Of a stretch of DNA of 64,000 nucleotides, positions 1-9,978 are shown one piece after another. Made by a program: the position numbers and the translations under genes. How positions within the stretch are numbered: position 1 is the stretch's first letter; every line of letters starts with the position of its first letter. The notes below the pieces were generated by a model that worked only from the letters and a program-made list of their open reading frames with translations, was not told the DNA's origin and made no database searches. The DNA is from DGNJ01 sp002388905 (GTDB lineage: Bacteria > Pseudomonadota > Gammaproteobacteria > Pseudomonadales > Porticoccaceae): assembly GCA_036843405.1 (NCBI GenBank), contig DAITSJ010000011.1, forward strand, positions 39,424-103,423. Direction: 5' to 3'.

Positions 1-952
1 CACGGAATTTCTCTTCCGCCGTTTTCAGGGTCAGGGGCATTACCGCCGCCGAACTGGACGTGGACAGGGCGAGCAGCATGACTTCCCGGGCACTGGCCAG
101 GAAGCGCGACGGCGACATCCGGCCCAGCAGGGCGATGACCGCCAGGTAGACGAGCAGCAGCGCCAGAAGTCCCGCCAGTACCGTGGCCACGTAGACGCCG
201 GTGGCGAGCAGGGTGGACAGGCCCACGCGGGCGCTGATGTTGGCCAGCAGGCCGAACACCGCCACCGGCACGAATTTCAGGACCCAGCCCACGATCACCA
301 TGCACACCCCCTGGATGGAGGCGAGCAGGTCCAGGATCGGGCGCTTTTGTGAGGCGGGCATGACCACCAGTGCCAGGCCGATAATCACCGCGCTGATCAC
401 CGTCTGCAGCATATTGCCGCTGACGAAAGTGGCCAGGGGGTCGGTGGGGAAAAGCCCCAGAAGGACGTCGGGCAGGTCCTTGAAGGAGGGCAGTTCGGCG
501 GCGGCCGCGGGCGGGGAGGCGGCGGCGTTGGCGGGCAGGACGACCTGGAGCAGTTCCCGGTCGATATAGGCGCCCGGCTGGATAATCAGGGCGGCACCGA
601 GACCCAGGCAGACCGCGATCACCGTGGCGGCGACAAAGAAGACAATCGTGGCCAGGCCCAGCCGCCCCAGGTTTTCGGATTCTTCGCCGGCGGCAATACC
701 CCGAATCACCGAGGCGACAATCAGGGGAATGATGATGAACTGGATACCCAACAGGAAGAGACGCCCTGGGAGGGCGATCCAGCCGGCGATGAGCTCGGAA
801 TAGGCGGCCGGCACCAGGCCGACTCCGGGTCCGATAAATACGCCGAAAGCGACCCCGAGGAACATGGCGATAATCACCTGTAGCCACAGGTGAGTCTCCA
901 CAAGGCTGCTAAGCTGGGAGGCTAGATTGATCAGTGAGCGGGGTGTCGCCAT
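1..952 (-). CDS. Dicarboxylate/amino acid:cation symporter (partial, 3' end outside window)
   Basis: Inner-membrane carrier of the DAACS family (GltP/DctA type), which imports C4-dicarboxylates or acidic amino acids with Na+ or H+. The ATG is at 950-952 with AAGGAG nine bases upstream, and 317 codons are visible before the left edge. Hydrophobic helices lie near residues 22-45, 57-83 and 96-124. An alanine/proline-rich loop at about 140-155 precedes further helices, and the serine-rich substrate-loop motif TSSSAAVMPL lies near residue 297. The gene diverges from the GNAT-nitrilase gene. Substrate cannot be told from the visible part. The family call is firm. Confidence 0.88.
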   Translation of the reverse strand, partial: MATPRSLINLASQLSSLVETHLWLQVIIAMFLGVAFGVFIGPGVGLVPAAYSELIAGWIALPGRLFLLGIQFIIIPLIVASVIRGIAAGEESENLGRLGLATIVFFVAATVIAVCLGLGAALIIQPGAYIDRELLQVVLPANAAASPPAAAAELPSFKDLPDVLLGLFPTDPLATFVSGNMLQTVISAVIIGLALVVMPASQKRPILDLLASIQGVCMVIVGWVLKFVPVAVFGLLANISARVGLSTLLATGVYVATVLAGLLALLLVYLAVIALLGRMSPSRFLASAREVMLLALSTSSSAAVMPLTLKTAEEKFR

Positions 953-1007
953 TGCCGGGATCTCCTTGTGGCCTGCAACCGGTCCACAGGTTAAAGCAAA
1001 TCCTGTA

Positions 1008-1036
1008 TTTTTGCCGCCCCGCCCAGGGCCTATAAT
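1008..1036 (+). promoter_or_regulatory. Candidate sigma70 promoter for the GNAT-nitrilase gene
   Basis: A perfect TATAAT lies at 1031-1036, about 70 bases before the start codon at 1109. The hexamer 17 bases upstream (TTTTTG, 1008-1013) is a poor -35 match, so the call rests on the -10 box and on the position in the divergent intergenic region 953-1108. Confidence 0.35.
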
Positions 1037-1108
1037 GGCCGTGGATGTTTCGCTTCGCCGCCCGGACCGTGGCGGCTCCATCAATGTTCTGTTATTTGCA
1101 GGTGGCCA

Positions 1109-2677
1109 ATGGATATCGAAAAGTCGGATTCAGTCGAGGAAAGCGCCGATCATCATCTGAAGTTGCGGCACTTGAAGTTGTCTGACTACGACGACATCAA
1201 GGCGGTCATGGAGGATGTCTATCCCAACCTGGGCGGCGCCTGGACGTTCAAGAACTATCAGGCGCAGCTGACCACCTTCCCGGAAGGCCAGATCTGTATC
1301 GAGGATAACGGCAGGGTGGTGGCGGCGGCCTTTTCCGTCATCGTCGACTACGACCAGTTTGGCGACCAGCACACCTACGACGAGATTACCGGCGACGCCT
1401 ACCTCACCACACATGACCCCACCGGGGACGTGCTCTACGGGGTGGATGTCTTCGTCTCCCCGCAATACCGGGGCCTGCGCCTGGGACGTCGCCTCTACGA
1501 GGGCCGCAAGGAGCTGTGTCGCAACCTCAACCTGAAATCCATTATCGCGGGCGGGCGGATCCCCAATTACCGGAAGTACGCCCAGGAGATGTCGCCCTAC
1601 GAGTATATCGAGGCGGTCAAGAACAAGGATATCTATGATCCCATCCTCACCTTCCAGATATCGAACGACTTCAAGGTGAAGCGGGTGCTCACTTCCTATA
1701 TGCCGGAAGACAAGGAGTCAAAGGGTTACGCCACGCTGCTGGAATGGCACAACATCTACTACAGCCCGTCCACCCCCAAACTGATCGGGGCCCGCAAGAA
1801 AACCGCCCGGGTGGGTTGCGTCCAGTGGCAGATGCGTTATTTCCAGAGCGTCGAGGAGTTGCTCCAGCAGGCCGAATATTTCGTCGATGCCCTCTCCGAC
1901 TACAAATGCGACGTGGCCCTTTTCCCGGAATTCTTCAACGCGCCGCTGATGGGGCTCGAGGATCACGACGACGCCGTGGATTCCATCTGGTTTCTGGCTT
2001 CCTTTACCGAGGAAATCTGCAACGCCATGTCGCGCCTGGCGGTGAGCTACAACATCAATATCATCGGCGGCTCCATGCCGGTGGTCGAGGAGGACGAACT
2101 CTACAACGCCAGCTATCTGTTCCGGCGGGACGGCACCTGGGACCGGCAACTGAAAATCCACCCCACACCCCACGAGAAGCGCGACTGGATCATGCGCGGC
2201 GGCGATACCCTGCAGGCCTTCGACACTGATTTCGGCAAGATCGGAATCCTCATCTGCTACGACGTGGAATTTCCCGAGTTGTCCCGGCTGCTGGCCGACG
2301 AGGAGGTCAAGATCCTTTTCGTGCCCTTCTGGACCGACACCAAAAACGGCTACCTCCGGGTCCGGCGCTGTTCCCAGGCCCGGGCCATCGAGAACGAGTG
2401 CTACGTGGTGATCGCCGGCAGCACCGGTAACCTGCCCAAGGTGGACAATGTCGACATCCAGTATGCCCAGACGGCGGTATTCTCGCCTTCGGATTTCGCT
2501 TTTCCCCACGACGCCATCGTCTCCGAAACCACCCCCAACACCGAGATGACCCTGATCGTCGACCTGGACCTGACCAAGCTCAAGCAACTCCAGAACGAGG
2601 GCTCGGTGCGCAACTACCTGGACCGCCGCCGGGACCTGTACCGGGTCAGCTGGATCGGCAAAAAGCCCATTCAGTAA
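1109..2677 (+). CDS. Bifunctional GNAT acetyltransferase / carbon-nitrogen hydrolase
   Basis: Two-domain cytosolic enzyme of 522 aa. Residues about 15-190 form a GNAT N-acetyltransferase fold with the acetyl-CoA pyrophosphate-loop signature QYRGLRLG at 119-126. Residues about 232-512 form a nitrilase-superfamily amidohydrolase with the Glu-Lys-Cys triad visible as E274 (FPEFF), K349 (LKIHP) and C383 (ICYDVEFPE). The fusion is a known architecture in proteobacteria, but its substrate is not established to my knowledge; an acyl-amide or acetylated amine is plausible. Start supported by AGGTGG seven to eight bases upstream. Full length, no damaged catalytic residue. Confidence 0.9.
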   Translation: MDIEKSDSVEESADHHLKLRHLKLSDYDDIKAVMEDVYPNLGGAWTFKNYQAQLTTFPEGQICIEDNGRVVAAAFSVIVDYDQFGDQHTYDEITGDAYLTTHDPTGDVLYGVDVFVSPQYRGLRLGRRLYEGRKELCRNLNLKSIIAGGRIPNYRKYAQEMSPYEYIEAVKNKDIYDPILTFQISNDFKVKRVLTSYMPEDKESKGYATLLEWHNIYYSPSTPKLIGARKKTARVGCVQWQMRYFQSVEELLQQAEYFVDALSDYKCDVALFPEFFNAPLMGLEDHDDAVDSIWFLASFTEEICNAMSRLAVSYNINIIGGSMPVVEEDELYNASYLFRRDGTWDRQLKIHPTPHEKRDWIMRGGDTLQAFDTDFGKIGILICYDVEFPELSRLLADEEVKILFVPFWTDTKNGYLRVRRCSQARAIENECYVVIAGSTGNLPKVDNVDIQYAQTAVFSPSDFAFPHDAIVSETTPNTEMTLIVDLDLTKLKQLQNEGSVRNYLDRRRDLYRVSWIGKKPIQ

Positions 2678-2759
2678 GGCAACTGATGGAACGGATTCCG
2701 GTCTGTGGGAACCGGCTTGCCGGTGATAAGGGCGCACTGTTCAACAAAAGGTTGCCTTC

Positions 2760-3086
2760 ATGACATTCGCCTGGTTTATCCTGGCCGCCGTCGCCGAAAT
2801 TGCCGGCTGTTTTACCTTCTGGATGTGGCTGCGCCTGGACCGTTCGCCCTTTTGGCTGGTGCCGGGCGTGGTTTCACTCTGCCTCTTTGCCTTATTCCTG
2901 ACCCGGGCGGAGGCCCAGTTCGCCGGCCGCGCATTCGCCGCCTACGGCGGTGTCTATATCGCCGCCTCCCTGGCCTGGCTCGCTCTGGTGGAGAACCGCC
3001 AGCCGGTGGCGACCGACTACCTCGGGGCGTTGCTCTGCCTGGTCGGCGCTGCTGTTATCCTTTACGGTGGCCAGCGCCTGGGTTGA
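2760..3086 (+). CDS. YnfA family (UPF0060) small membrane protein
   Basis: Protein of 108 aa with four hydrophobic helices (about 3-22, 30-50, 60-78, 85-105). The family signature at the N-terminus (AEIAGCFTFW) and AYGGVYIA in helix 3 identify UPF0060, a relative of the small multidrug resistance transporters. Family members are proposed drug or cation exporters, but function here is inferred. It ends 10 bases from the convergent terC gene; together with the SMR gene at 3887-4216 it makes a cluster of small transporters. Confidence 0.88.
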   Translation: MTFAWFILAAVAEIAGCFTFWMWLRLDRSPFWLVPGVVSLCLFALFLTRAEAQFAGRAFAAYGGVYIAASLAWLALVENRQPVATDYLGALLCLVGAAVILYGGQRLG

Positions 3087-3096
3087 ACGGGTGGGG

Positions 3097-3858
3097 TCAA
3101 AGACTGCCGGCGTTCTCTTCGGCCAGGGGTTTATGCAGCCTGACCGGTTCCCGCGCCCGGCCCCGGATGCGCAGGTTGAGCATCTCCACCGCCACGGAAA
3201 AGGCCATGGCAAAGTAGATATAGCCCTTGGGCACATGCACGTCGAAACCTTCCACCATCAGGGTTACCCCCACCAGAATCAGGAATGACAGGGCCAGCAT
3301 CTTGACCGTGGGGTGGCTATCGACAAAGGCACTGATGGGCCGGGCCGCCACCAGCATGACCACCACCGCGATGACAATGGCCACGGCCATCAGGGAGATA
3401 TGGTCCACCAGCCCCACGGCGGTGATCACCGAATCCAGAGAAAAAACAATATCCAGCACCGCAATCTGAACCAGCACCATGCCCATGGTGGCGGTGACGC
3501 CGGCGCCCTTGCCGCCTTCCTCGCCTTCCAGGCTGTTGTGGATCTCATGGGTGGCCTTGGCGAGGAGAAACAGGCCGCCGCCGATCAGGATAAGATCGCG
3601 TCCGGAGATGTCCCGGCCCAGTATCGTGAACCAGGTGCCGCTCAGGCCCATGACCCAGGCGATGGCAAAAAGCAGGCCCAGCCTGGCCACCATGGCCAGA
3701 CCCAGGCCCAGGTTGCGGGCCCGGTTGCGCTGGTGAGCCGGGAGCCGGCCCACCAGAATGGAAATAAAAATGATATTGTCGATACCCAGGACGATTTCCA
3801 GGGCGGTGAGGGTGGCCAGGGCGACCCAGGCCTCGGGACTGGCGATCCATTCAAACAT
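3097..3858 (-). CDS. TerC family integral membrane protein
   Basis: A 253-aa polytopic inner-membrane protein with about seven hydrophobic segments. Family acidic motifs are in place: LEIVLGIDN at residues 20-28 in the first helix and DIVFSLDSV near 136-144 in the central helix; these acidic residues are thought to handle metal ions in TerC/Alx-type Mn2+ exporters. A soluble acidic loop with a glycine-rich stretch lies around 110-122. Start ATG has AAGG nine bases upstream. Likely metal ion homeostasis by family. It lies downstream of, and 28 bases from, the SMR gene on the same strand. Confidence 0.88.
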   Translation of the reverse strand: MFEWIASPEAWVALATLTALEIVLGIDNIIFISILVGRLPAHQRNRARNLGLGLAMVARLGLLFAIAWVMGLSGTWFTILGRDISGRDLILIGGGLFLLAKATHEIHNSLEGEEGGKGAGVTATMGMVLVQIAVLDIVFSLDSVITAVGLVDHISLMAVAIVIAVVVMLVAARPISAFVDSHPTVKMLALSFLILVGVTLMVEGFDVHVPKGYIYFAMAFSVAVEMLNLRIRGRAREPVRLHKPLAEENAGSL

Positions 3859-3886
3859 GGCGTGAGCCTTCTCGGTGTTTTTGTAA

Positions 3887-4216
3887 TCAGTGATGGACGG
3901 CGCCGGAAAAGCCGGTCATCAGCACGATGCCGGCGATAATCAGGCCGATCCCGGCCATGGCCGGAACATCCAGGGGCTGTTGGAATACCAGCCAGCCCAC
4001 CACGGATATCAGCGCCACCCCCACCCCGGCCCAGATGGCATAGGCGATGCCTACCGGGATCGAGCGCAGAGCCAGGGAAAGAAAGAAAAAGGCCAGGCCG
4101 TAGCCGATGACCACCACCAGGGAAGGGAGCGGCCGGGTAAAGCCCTCGGCGGCCTTTAGGGCCGAGGTGCCCATGACTTCGGCGACGATGGCGATGGTCA
4201 GGTAAAGCCAGTTCAT
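3887..4216 (-). CDS. EmrE-like small multidrug resistance (SMR) transporter
   Basis: A 109-aa four-helix proton-coupled exporter that acts as a dimer on quaternary cations or polar metabolites. The essential membrane glutamate is E13 (EmrE E14), and Y40 and W62 match the substrate-site aromatic residues. KAAEGFTRPLPS in loop 1 and GIAYAIWAGVG in helix 3 are typical of the EmrE/QacE branch; the Gdx/SugE branch usually has W-T-G-I-G at the last position. It is followed by terC on the same strand and preceded by the SIMPL gene 12 bases upstream, so the three may be cotranscribed. Confidence 0.9.
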   Translation of the reverse strand: MNWLYLTIAIVAEVMGTSALKAAEGFTRPLPSLVVVIGYGLAFFFLSLALRSIPVGIAYAIWAGVGVALISVVGWLVFQQPLDVPAMAGIGLIIAGIVLMTGFSGAVHH

Positions 4217-4228
4217 GGGGCAACCGCC

Positions 4229-4942
4229 TCAGTCAGACAGATAATACTCGATGGTGGAGACCACACGAACCTTCTTGATGTGCGGGTTGTTGTTATCCCG
4301 GTCGCCGATGCTGAACTGGCCCTGGGAGGCGCGGCGGATCTTGCCCAGGCGGCTGTTGGAATCCTCGGCGAACTTCATGGCCACTTCCCGGGCCTTGTTG
4401 GTGGCCTCCTCGATCATCCCGGGCTTGACCTCGTTAAGGCGCGTGAACAGGTACTCGGTGCGGGCCTCGTAGTTGCCGCCGGTGAAGGCGATGCCCTCCT
4501 TGCCCAACTCGCCGAGATCGGCCATGGCGGCGCGCACCACCGCCACATTCGGGGAGTAAACGGTGACTGCCTGCACGGCGCTGTAGCGGAATTCCGGGGC
4601 CGGGCCGCTGCCGTAAGCCTGGGCGGACTTGTCGGTTACCGCCGGTGGTGACACTGAAATCGCCTCCCGGGGAATGCCTTTCCCGACCAGGAATGCCTTG
4701 ATTCGGGCATTGTTGTTCTCGAGCGCGGCATAGACTTTTTCCAGGGAGTTGCCCGCCTCCGTGTACTGCAGGGGCCAGATAACGATATCCGCCGGGTATT
4801 CCCGCTCGGACAGGCCCTTGACTGTCACCGAGCGCTCGTACTCCTTGACCTGGATGGCGGCTTTGCCCGCCAGGTAGCCCAGTGCCGAAAGTCCCAGCAC
4901 CAGCGACAGGCCCAGGATCAGGGCGGGTCGGGTCAAATTCAT
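4229..4942 (-). CDS. SIMPL (DUF541) domain periplasmic protein
   Basis: Single N-terminal membrane anchor or uncleaved signal (residues 5-27) followed by a SIMPL/DUF541 domain: VTVKGLSEREYPAD opens the domain and it continues through the ALENNNARIKAFL helix to SIGDRDNNN near the C-terminus. Proteins of this family are periplasmic and of poorly defined function. I chose the ATG at 4942 because AGGGA stands just upstream of it; an in-frame start at 4984 would add 14 residues without a good ribosome site and push the membrane segment inward. Length about 237 aa, usual for the family. Confidence 0.85.
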   Translation of the reverse strand: MNLTRPALILGLSLVLGLSALGYLAGKAAIQVKEYERSVTVKGLSEREYPADIVIWPLQYTEAGNSLEKVYAALENNNARIKAFLVGKGIPREAISVSPPAVTDKSAQAYGSGPAPEFRYSAVQAVTVYSPNVAVVRAAMADLGELGKEGIAFTGGNYEARTEYLFTRLNEVKPGMIEEATNKAREVAMKFAEDSNSRLGKIRRASQGQFSIGDRDNNNPHIKKVRVVSTIEYYLSD

Positions 4943-5063
4943 GGCTTCCCTCATGGTCTGTAGATTGAGACTGCGTGCGAGCATGACACAGGGCGCTGCC
5001 CTTTGTCCTGTCCGAAGTTGTCTAGCAGAGAGTCCTGCGGACAGCCCGTTATCATACTCGCGC

Positions 5064-5783
5064 TTAGCCGTGCCCCACCAGCAGGGATCCGGTCAGCGCC
5101 AGGGCGAAGCCGAATACGGCCCCCAGAGGCGGCGCCCAGTGCCGCCGCAATTTGGCCTGGGGCGCGATGTCCTGGAAAATCAGGTAGAGGATGCCCCCGG
5201 ACGCAATCAGGAGGATGGAGCCGAGCAGTTCCCGGTAGCCGTCCAGGAAAAGGTAGCCGACGACCCCGAAGAAAGGCCCCAGCGGCACCAGCAGGGCCAT
5301 GGTGGTGAGGGTTTTGCGGGCATTGTGCTCGTGCCGGTTCAGTTCCCGGAAAGCGTTGAAACCCTCGGGCAGGTTCTGCAGGCCGATGAGCAATGCCAGC
5401 AGCGGTGCGGCGCCCTGACCCACTGCCATGAGCCCGCCCAGGGCCATGGACTCGGGCAGGTAATCGAGAAGCATACCGGTGAGCTGGGGGGATTCCCGTT
5501 TGCTGCGTCCCAGCAGCCATTCAAGCAGGAAGAACAGCAGACCGCCGGTGATGAGCATGGCGACCGCTGCCGCGGGGTTGTCGAGATGGCGGGTGCCGGC
5601 CGGCACCAGTACCAGCGCCACGGCACCGAGCAGGATGCCGCCGCCCAGGGCGATAATAAAATAGCGAACCTCGGTTTCCAGCCAGCGGGGCTGGATGCGC
5701 TCCACGGAGGCCAGGATGCCGCCCAGGGGAATGCAGGCCCCGGCCGCCGCGGTATAGAGGATGATTGCCGACAGGCTGTCCAT
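5064..5783 (-). CDS. ZIP family metal transporter (variant metal site)
   Basis: Polytopic protein of 239 aa with about eight hydrophobic segments, matching ZIP divalent-metal permeases. The usual paired metal-site motifs (H-N-x-P-E-G) appear as DYLPES in one helix and LQNLPEG in the next, so both first histidines are replaced (D and Q) while P-E is kept. Such D/Q-type variants exist as a subfamily, so activity may be retained with altered selectivity; metal not predictable. The ATG at 5783 is 13 bases after the holA stop and gives a normal first helix; an upstream in-frame start would overlap holA. Confidence 0.83.
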   Translation of the reverse strand: MDSLSAIILYTAAAGACIPLGGILASVERIQPRWLETEVRYFIIALGGGILLGAVALVLVPAGTRHLDNPAAAVAMLITGGLLFFLLEWLLGRSKRESPQLTGMLLDYLPESMALGGLMAVGQGAAPLLALLIGLQNLPEGFNAFRELNRHEHNARKTLTTMALLVPLGPFFGVVGYLFLDGYRELLGSILLIASGGILYLIFQDIAPQAKLRRHWAPPLGAVFGFALALTGSLLVGHG

Positions 5784-5796
5784 TGACCGAAGCGGA

Positions 5797-6843
5797 CTAT
5801 TCCGCGATCGCCAGCTTGATGCTGCGCGGGCCCAGGGACGCACTGCCAGCGAAACCCAGTACCAGCGACGCCAGCTCTTCCCAGGGATCGGCCATACGCA
5901 GGCCCTTTATGGCCCGGTCGATGGCCGCCGCCTGGCGCAGCAACAACCGCAACTGGGCGGGCTTGAGCCGCCGCAGGGCGCCCTTGACCAGGGGCAGGCG
6001 CTTGTCCCACACGCCCTGTTTCTTGAGGGCGCCTTCCAGGGGATTCCCCTGTTCCGCGGCCAACTGGGCACCCAGCAGCGTGCGCAACTCACGGGCCAGG
6101 GCCCAGAGCACCACCGGCGGTTCGGTACCCTCCTCGTGCAGGCCGCGCAGTGTCCTGGCCGCGCCCTGGGGGTCTCCCGCCAGAATCTTGTCGAGCAGCG
6201 TGAAAACGTTAAAGCGGGCGCTGTCCGCCACTGCCGAGGACATGGTGTCGGCGTCGATTTCCCCTTCCGGCACCAGCAGCTTGAGCTTTTCGATCTCCTG
6301 GACCGCGGCCAGCAGGTTGCCTTCCACCCGGTCCGCCAGGATCGCCACGGCGGCGTCGTTGGCGCGAATACCGGCCTGGCGCAGCCGGCCCGCGATCCAC
6401 CGGGGCATCTGTCCGGCGGGCACCGGCCAGACCTGGATCAGGGCGCCTGCCTTTTCCATGGCCTTGACCCATTTGCTGCGCTGGGCATTGCCGTCGAGCC
6501 TGGGCGTGATAATCAGCAGCAGGTTATCGTCGGGCGGGTTCTCGCAGAAACCCTGGATGACGCCGGCGCCCTTGTCGCCGGGCTTGCCGTTGGCGATGCG
6601 CACCTCGAGGATTTTTTTTTCGGCGAACAGTGACAGGCTGCTGGCTTCGGAAGCCACCTGCTGCCAGTCGAAACCGGCCTCGCTGTGGAACAACTCCCGT
6701 TCGCTAAACCCGGCCGCCCGGGCAGCGCCGCGGATGGCATCCGCCGCTTCCTGGGCGAGCAGGGGCTCGTCGCCGCTGATCAGGTACGCCGGCGCCAGGC
6801 CCTTGGCCAGGTGCTGTTCCAGTTGCTCGGGACGCAGGCGCAT
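5797..6843 (-). CDS. holA: DNA polymerase III subunit delta
   Basis: The delta subunit of the clamp loader, which opens the beta sliding clamp during replication. 348 aa, the expected length. The N-terminal opening RLRPEQLEQHLA followed by AYLISGDEPLLAQEAADAI at residues 18-36, a central AAA-like region with GNAQRSKWVKAMEK, and the C-terminal collar helices (LKPAQLRLLLRQAAAIDRA) are all present. It lies 13 bases downstream of lptE, in the common leuS-lptE-holA order that couples these genes in many gammaproteobacteria. Confidence 0.93.
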   Translation of the reverse strand: MRLRPEQLEQHLAKGLAPAYLISGDEPLLAQEAADAIRGAARAAGFSERELFHSEAGFDWQQVASEASSLSLFAEKKILEVRIANGKPGDKGAGVIQGFCENPPDDNLLLIITPRLDGNAQRSKWVKAMEKAGALIQVWPVPAGQMPRWIAGRLRQAGIRANDAAVAILADRVEGNLLAAVQEIEKLKLLVPEGEIDADTMSSAVADSARFNVFTLLDKILAGDPQGAARTLRGLHEEGTEPPVVLWALARELRTLLGAQLAAEQGNPLEGALKKQGVWDKRLPLVKGALRRLKPAQLRLLLRQAAAIDRAIKGLRMADPWEELASLVLGFAGSASLGPRSIKLAIAE

Positions 6844-6856
6844 GGCGGAGAGTAGA

Positions 6857-7363
6857 TCAGCCCTGTTTGAGCTGGCGCAACCGGTCGAGCATCTGGCTCA
6901 CCAGGTTGCGACGCATCTCGGAGCGGATCAGTTCCCGTTCGTCCTGGGTGGCCAGCGCGTTGTCCTCGTCGTATTCGAAAACCCGCTCGGCGGTGACCGT
7001 GGTCCTGGGCAGAACGGTGTCGCCGGCCCGGTCGAGAATGGCGAAGTCCACTTCCTCGGTGAGCTGTTGTTCGGAAATACGGGCGTTGGCGTTGACCGTG
7101 GCGGCCCGGGTGGTGCTCCGGTAATCCAGGATCTTCAGCGAATACTGGGCGTCGGCGCTGTCCCGGGGCACGTCGATATCAGCGGCATCGAGAGACTGTG
7201 TCAAATCCCGCACCAGTGGGTGGGTGGCTTCCAGGGTGCCGCCGATATGCAGGCTGTCCAGGCCCGGCGGGATCATGCCCACACCCCGAAGGTGCCAGCC
7301 GCAGGCGGAGAGCAGCGCGGTGGTCGCGAGAGTCAGTCCGATCCGGGTAATGATTCTGTTCAT
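6857..7363 (-). CDS. lptE: LPS-assembly lipoprotein LptE
   Basis: Outer-membrane lipoprotein that plugs and matures the LptD barrel for lipopolysaccharide insertion. Signal peptide residues 1-20 end in a lipobox, LLSAC, with lipidated C21, followed directly by the family's GWHLRG motif. 168 aa, normal for LptE (formerly RlpB). It sits between leuS (21 bases upstream) and holA, the conserved context, and is probably cotranscribed with leuS. Confidence 0.93.
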   Translation of the reverse strand: MNRIITRIGLTLATTALLSACGWHLRGVGMIPPGLDSLHIGGTLEATHPLVRDLTQSLDAADIDVPRDSADAQYSLKILDYRSTTRAATVNANARISEQQLTEEVDFAILDRAGDTVLPRTTVTAERVFEYDEDNALATQDERELIRSEMRRNLVSQMLDRLRQLKQG

Positions 7364-7384
7364 TTATTGAGTGCCTTCTGAGAC

Positions 7385-9844
<2,460 letters not shown>

Positions 9845-9909
9845 CGGGTCTTGGCTTCTCGGATGACTTTGGGCCCGGGGCCGGTCCCCGGGGCTTTGGC
9901 AAGCGGTGA

Positions 9910-9915
9910 ATTATA
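9910..9915 (-). promoter_or_regulatory. Candidate -10 box of the leuS promoter
   Basis: On the minus strand a perfect TATAAT lies 65 bases before the leuS ATG, just after the T-run of a putative lnt terminator. No convincing -35 hexamer is visible 16-18 bases upstream, so an activator or a weak -35 would be needed. Confidence 0.35.
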
Positions 9916-9916
9916 G

Positions 9917-9943
9917 GGAAAAAGCCCTGCCGGTGATACCGGC
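9917..9943 (-). terminator. Possible rho-independent terminator after lnt
   Basis: Reading the minus strand, GCCGGT-ATC-ACCGGC forms a 6-bp stem with a 3-base loop (9929-9943), followed after AGGGC by five T residues. It lies about 36 bases after the lnt stop. The five-base gap before the T-run weakens the call. Confidence 0.3.
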
Positions 9944-9978
9944 CGGCATTGGCCCCGGCTCAAGCCGCAGTGGCCGGG

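Noticed and set aside
1718..2737. 339-codon minus-strand frame opposite the GNAT-nitrilase gene
   Set aside because: Shadow frame; the plus-strand gene has complete catalytic motifs.
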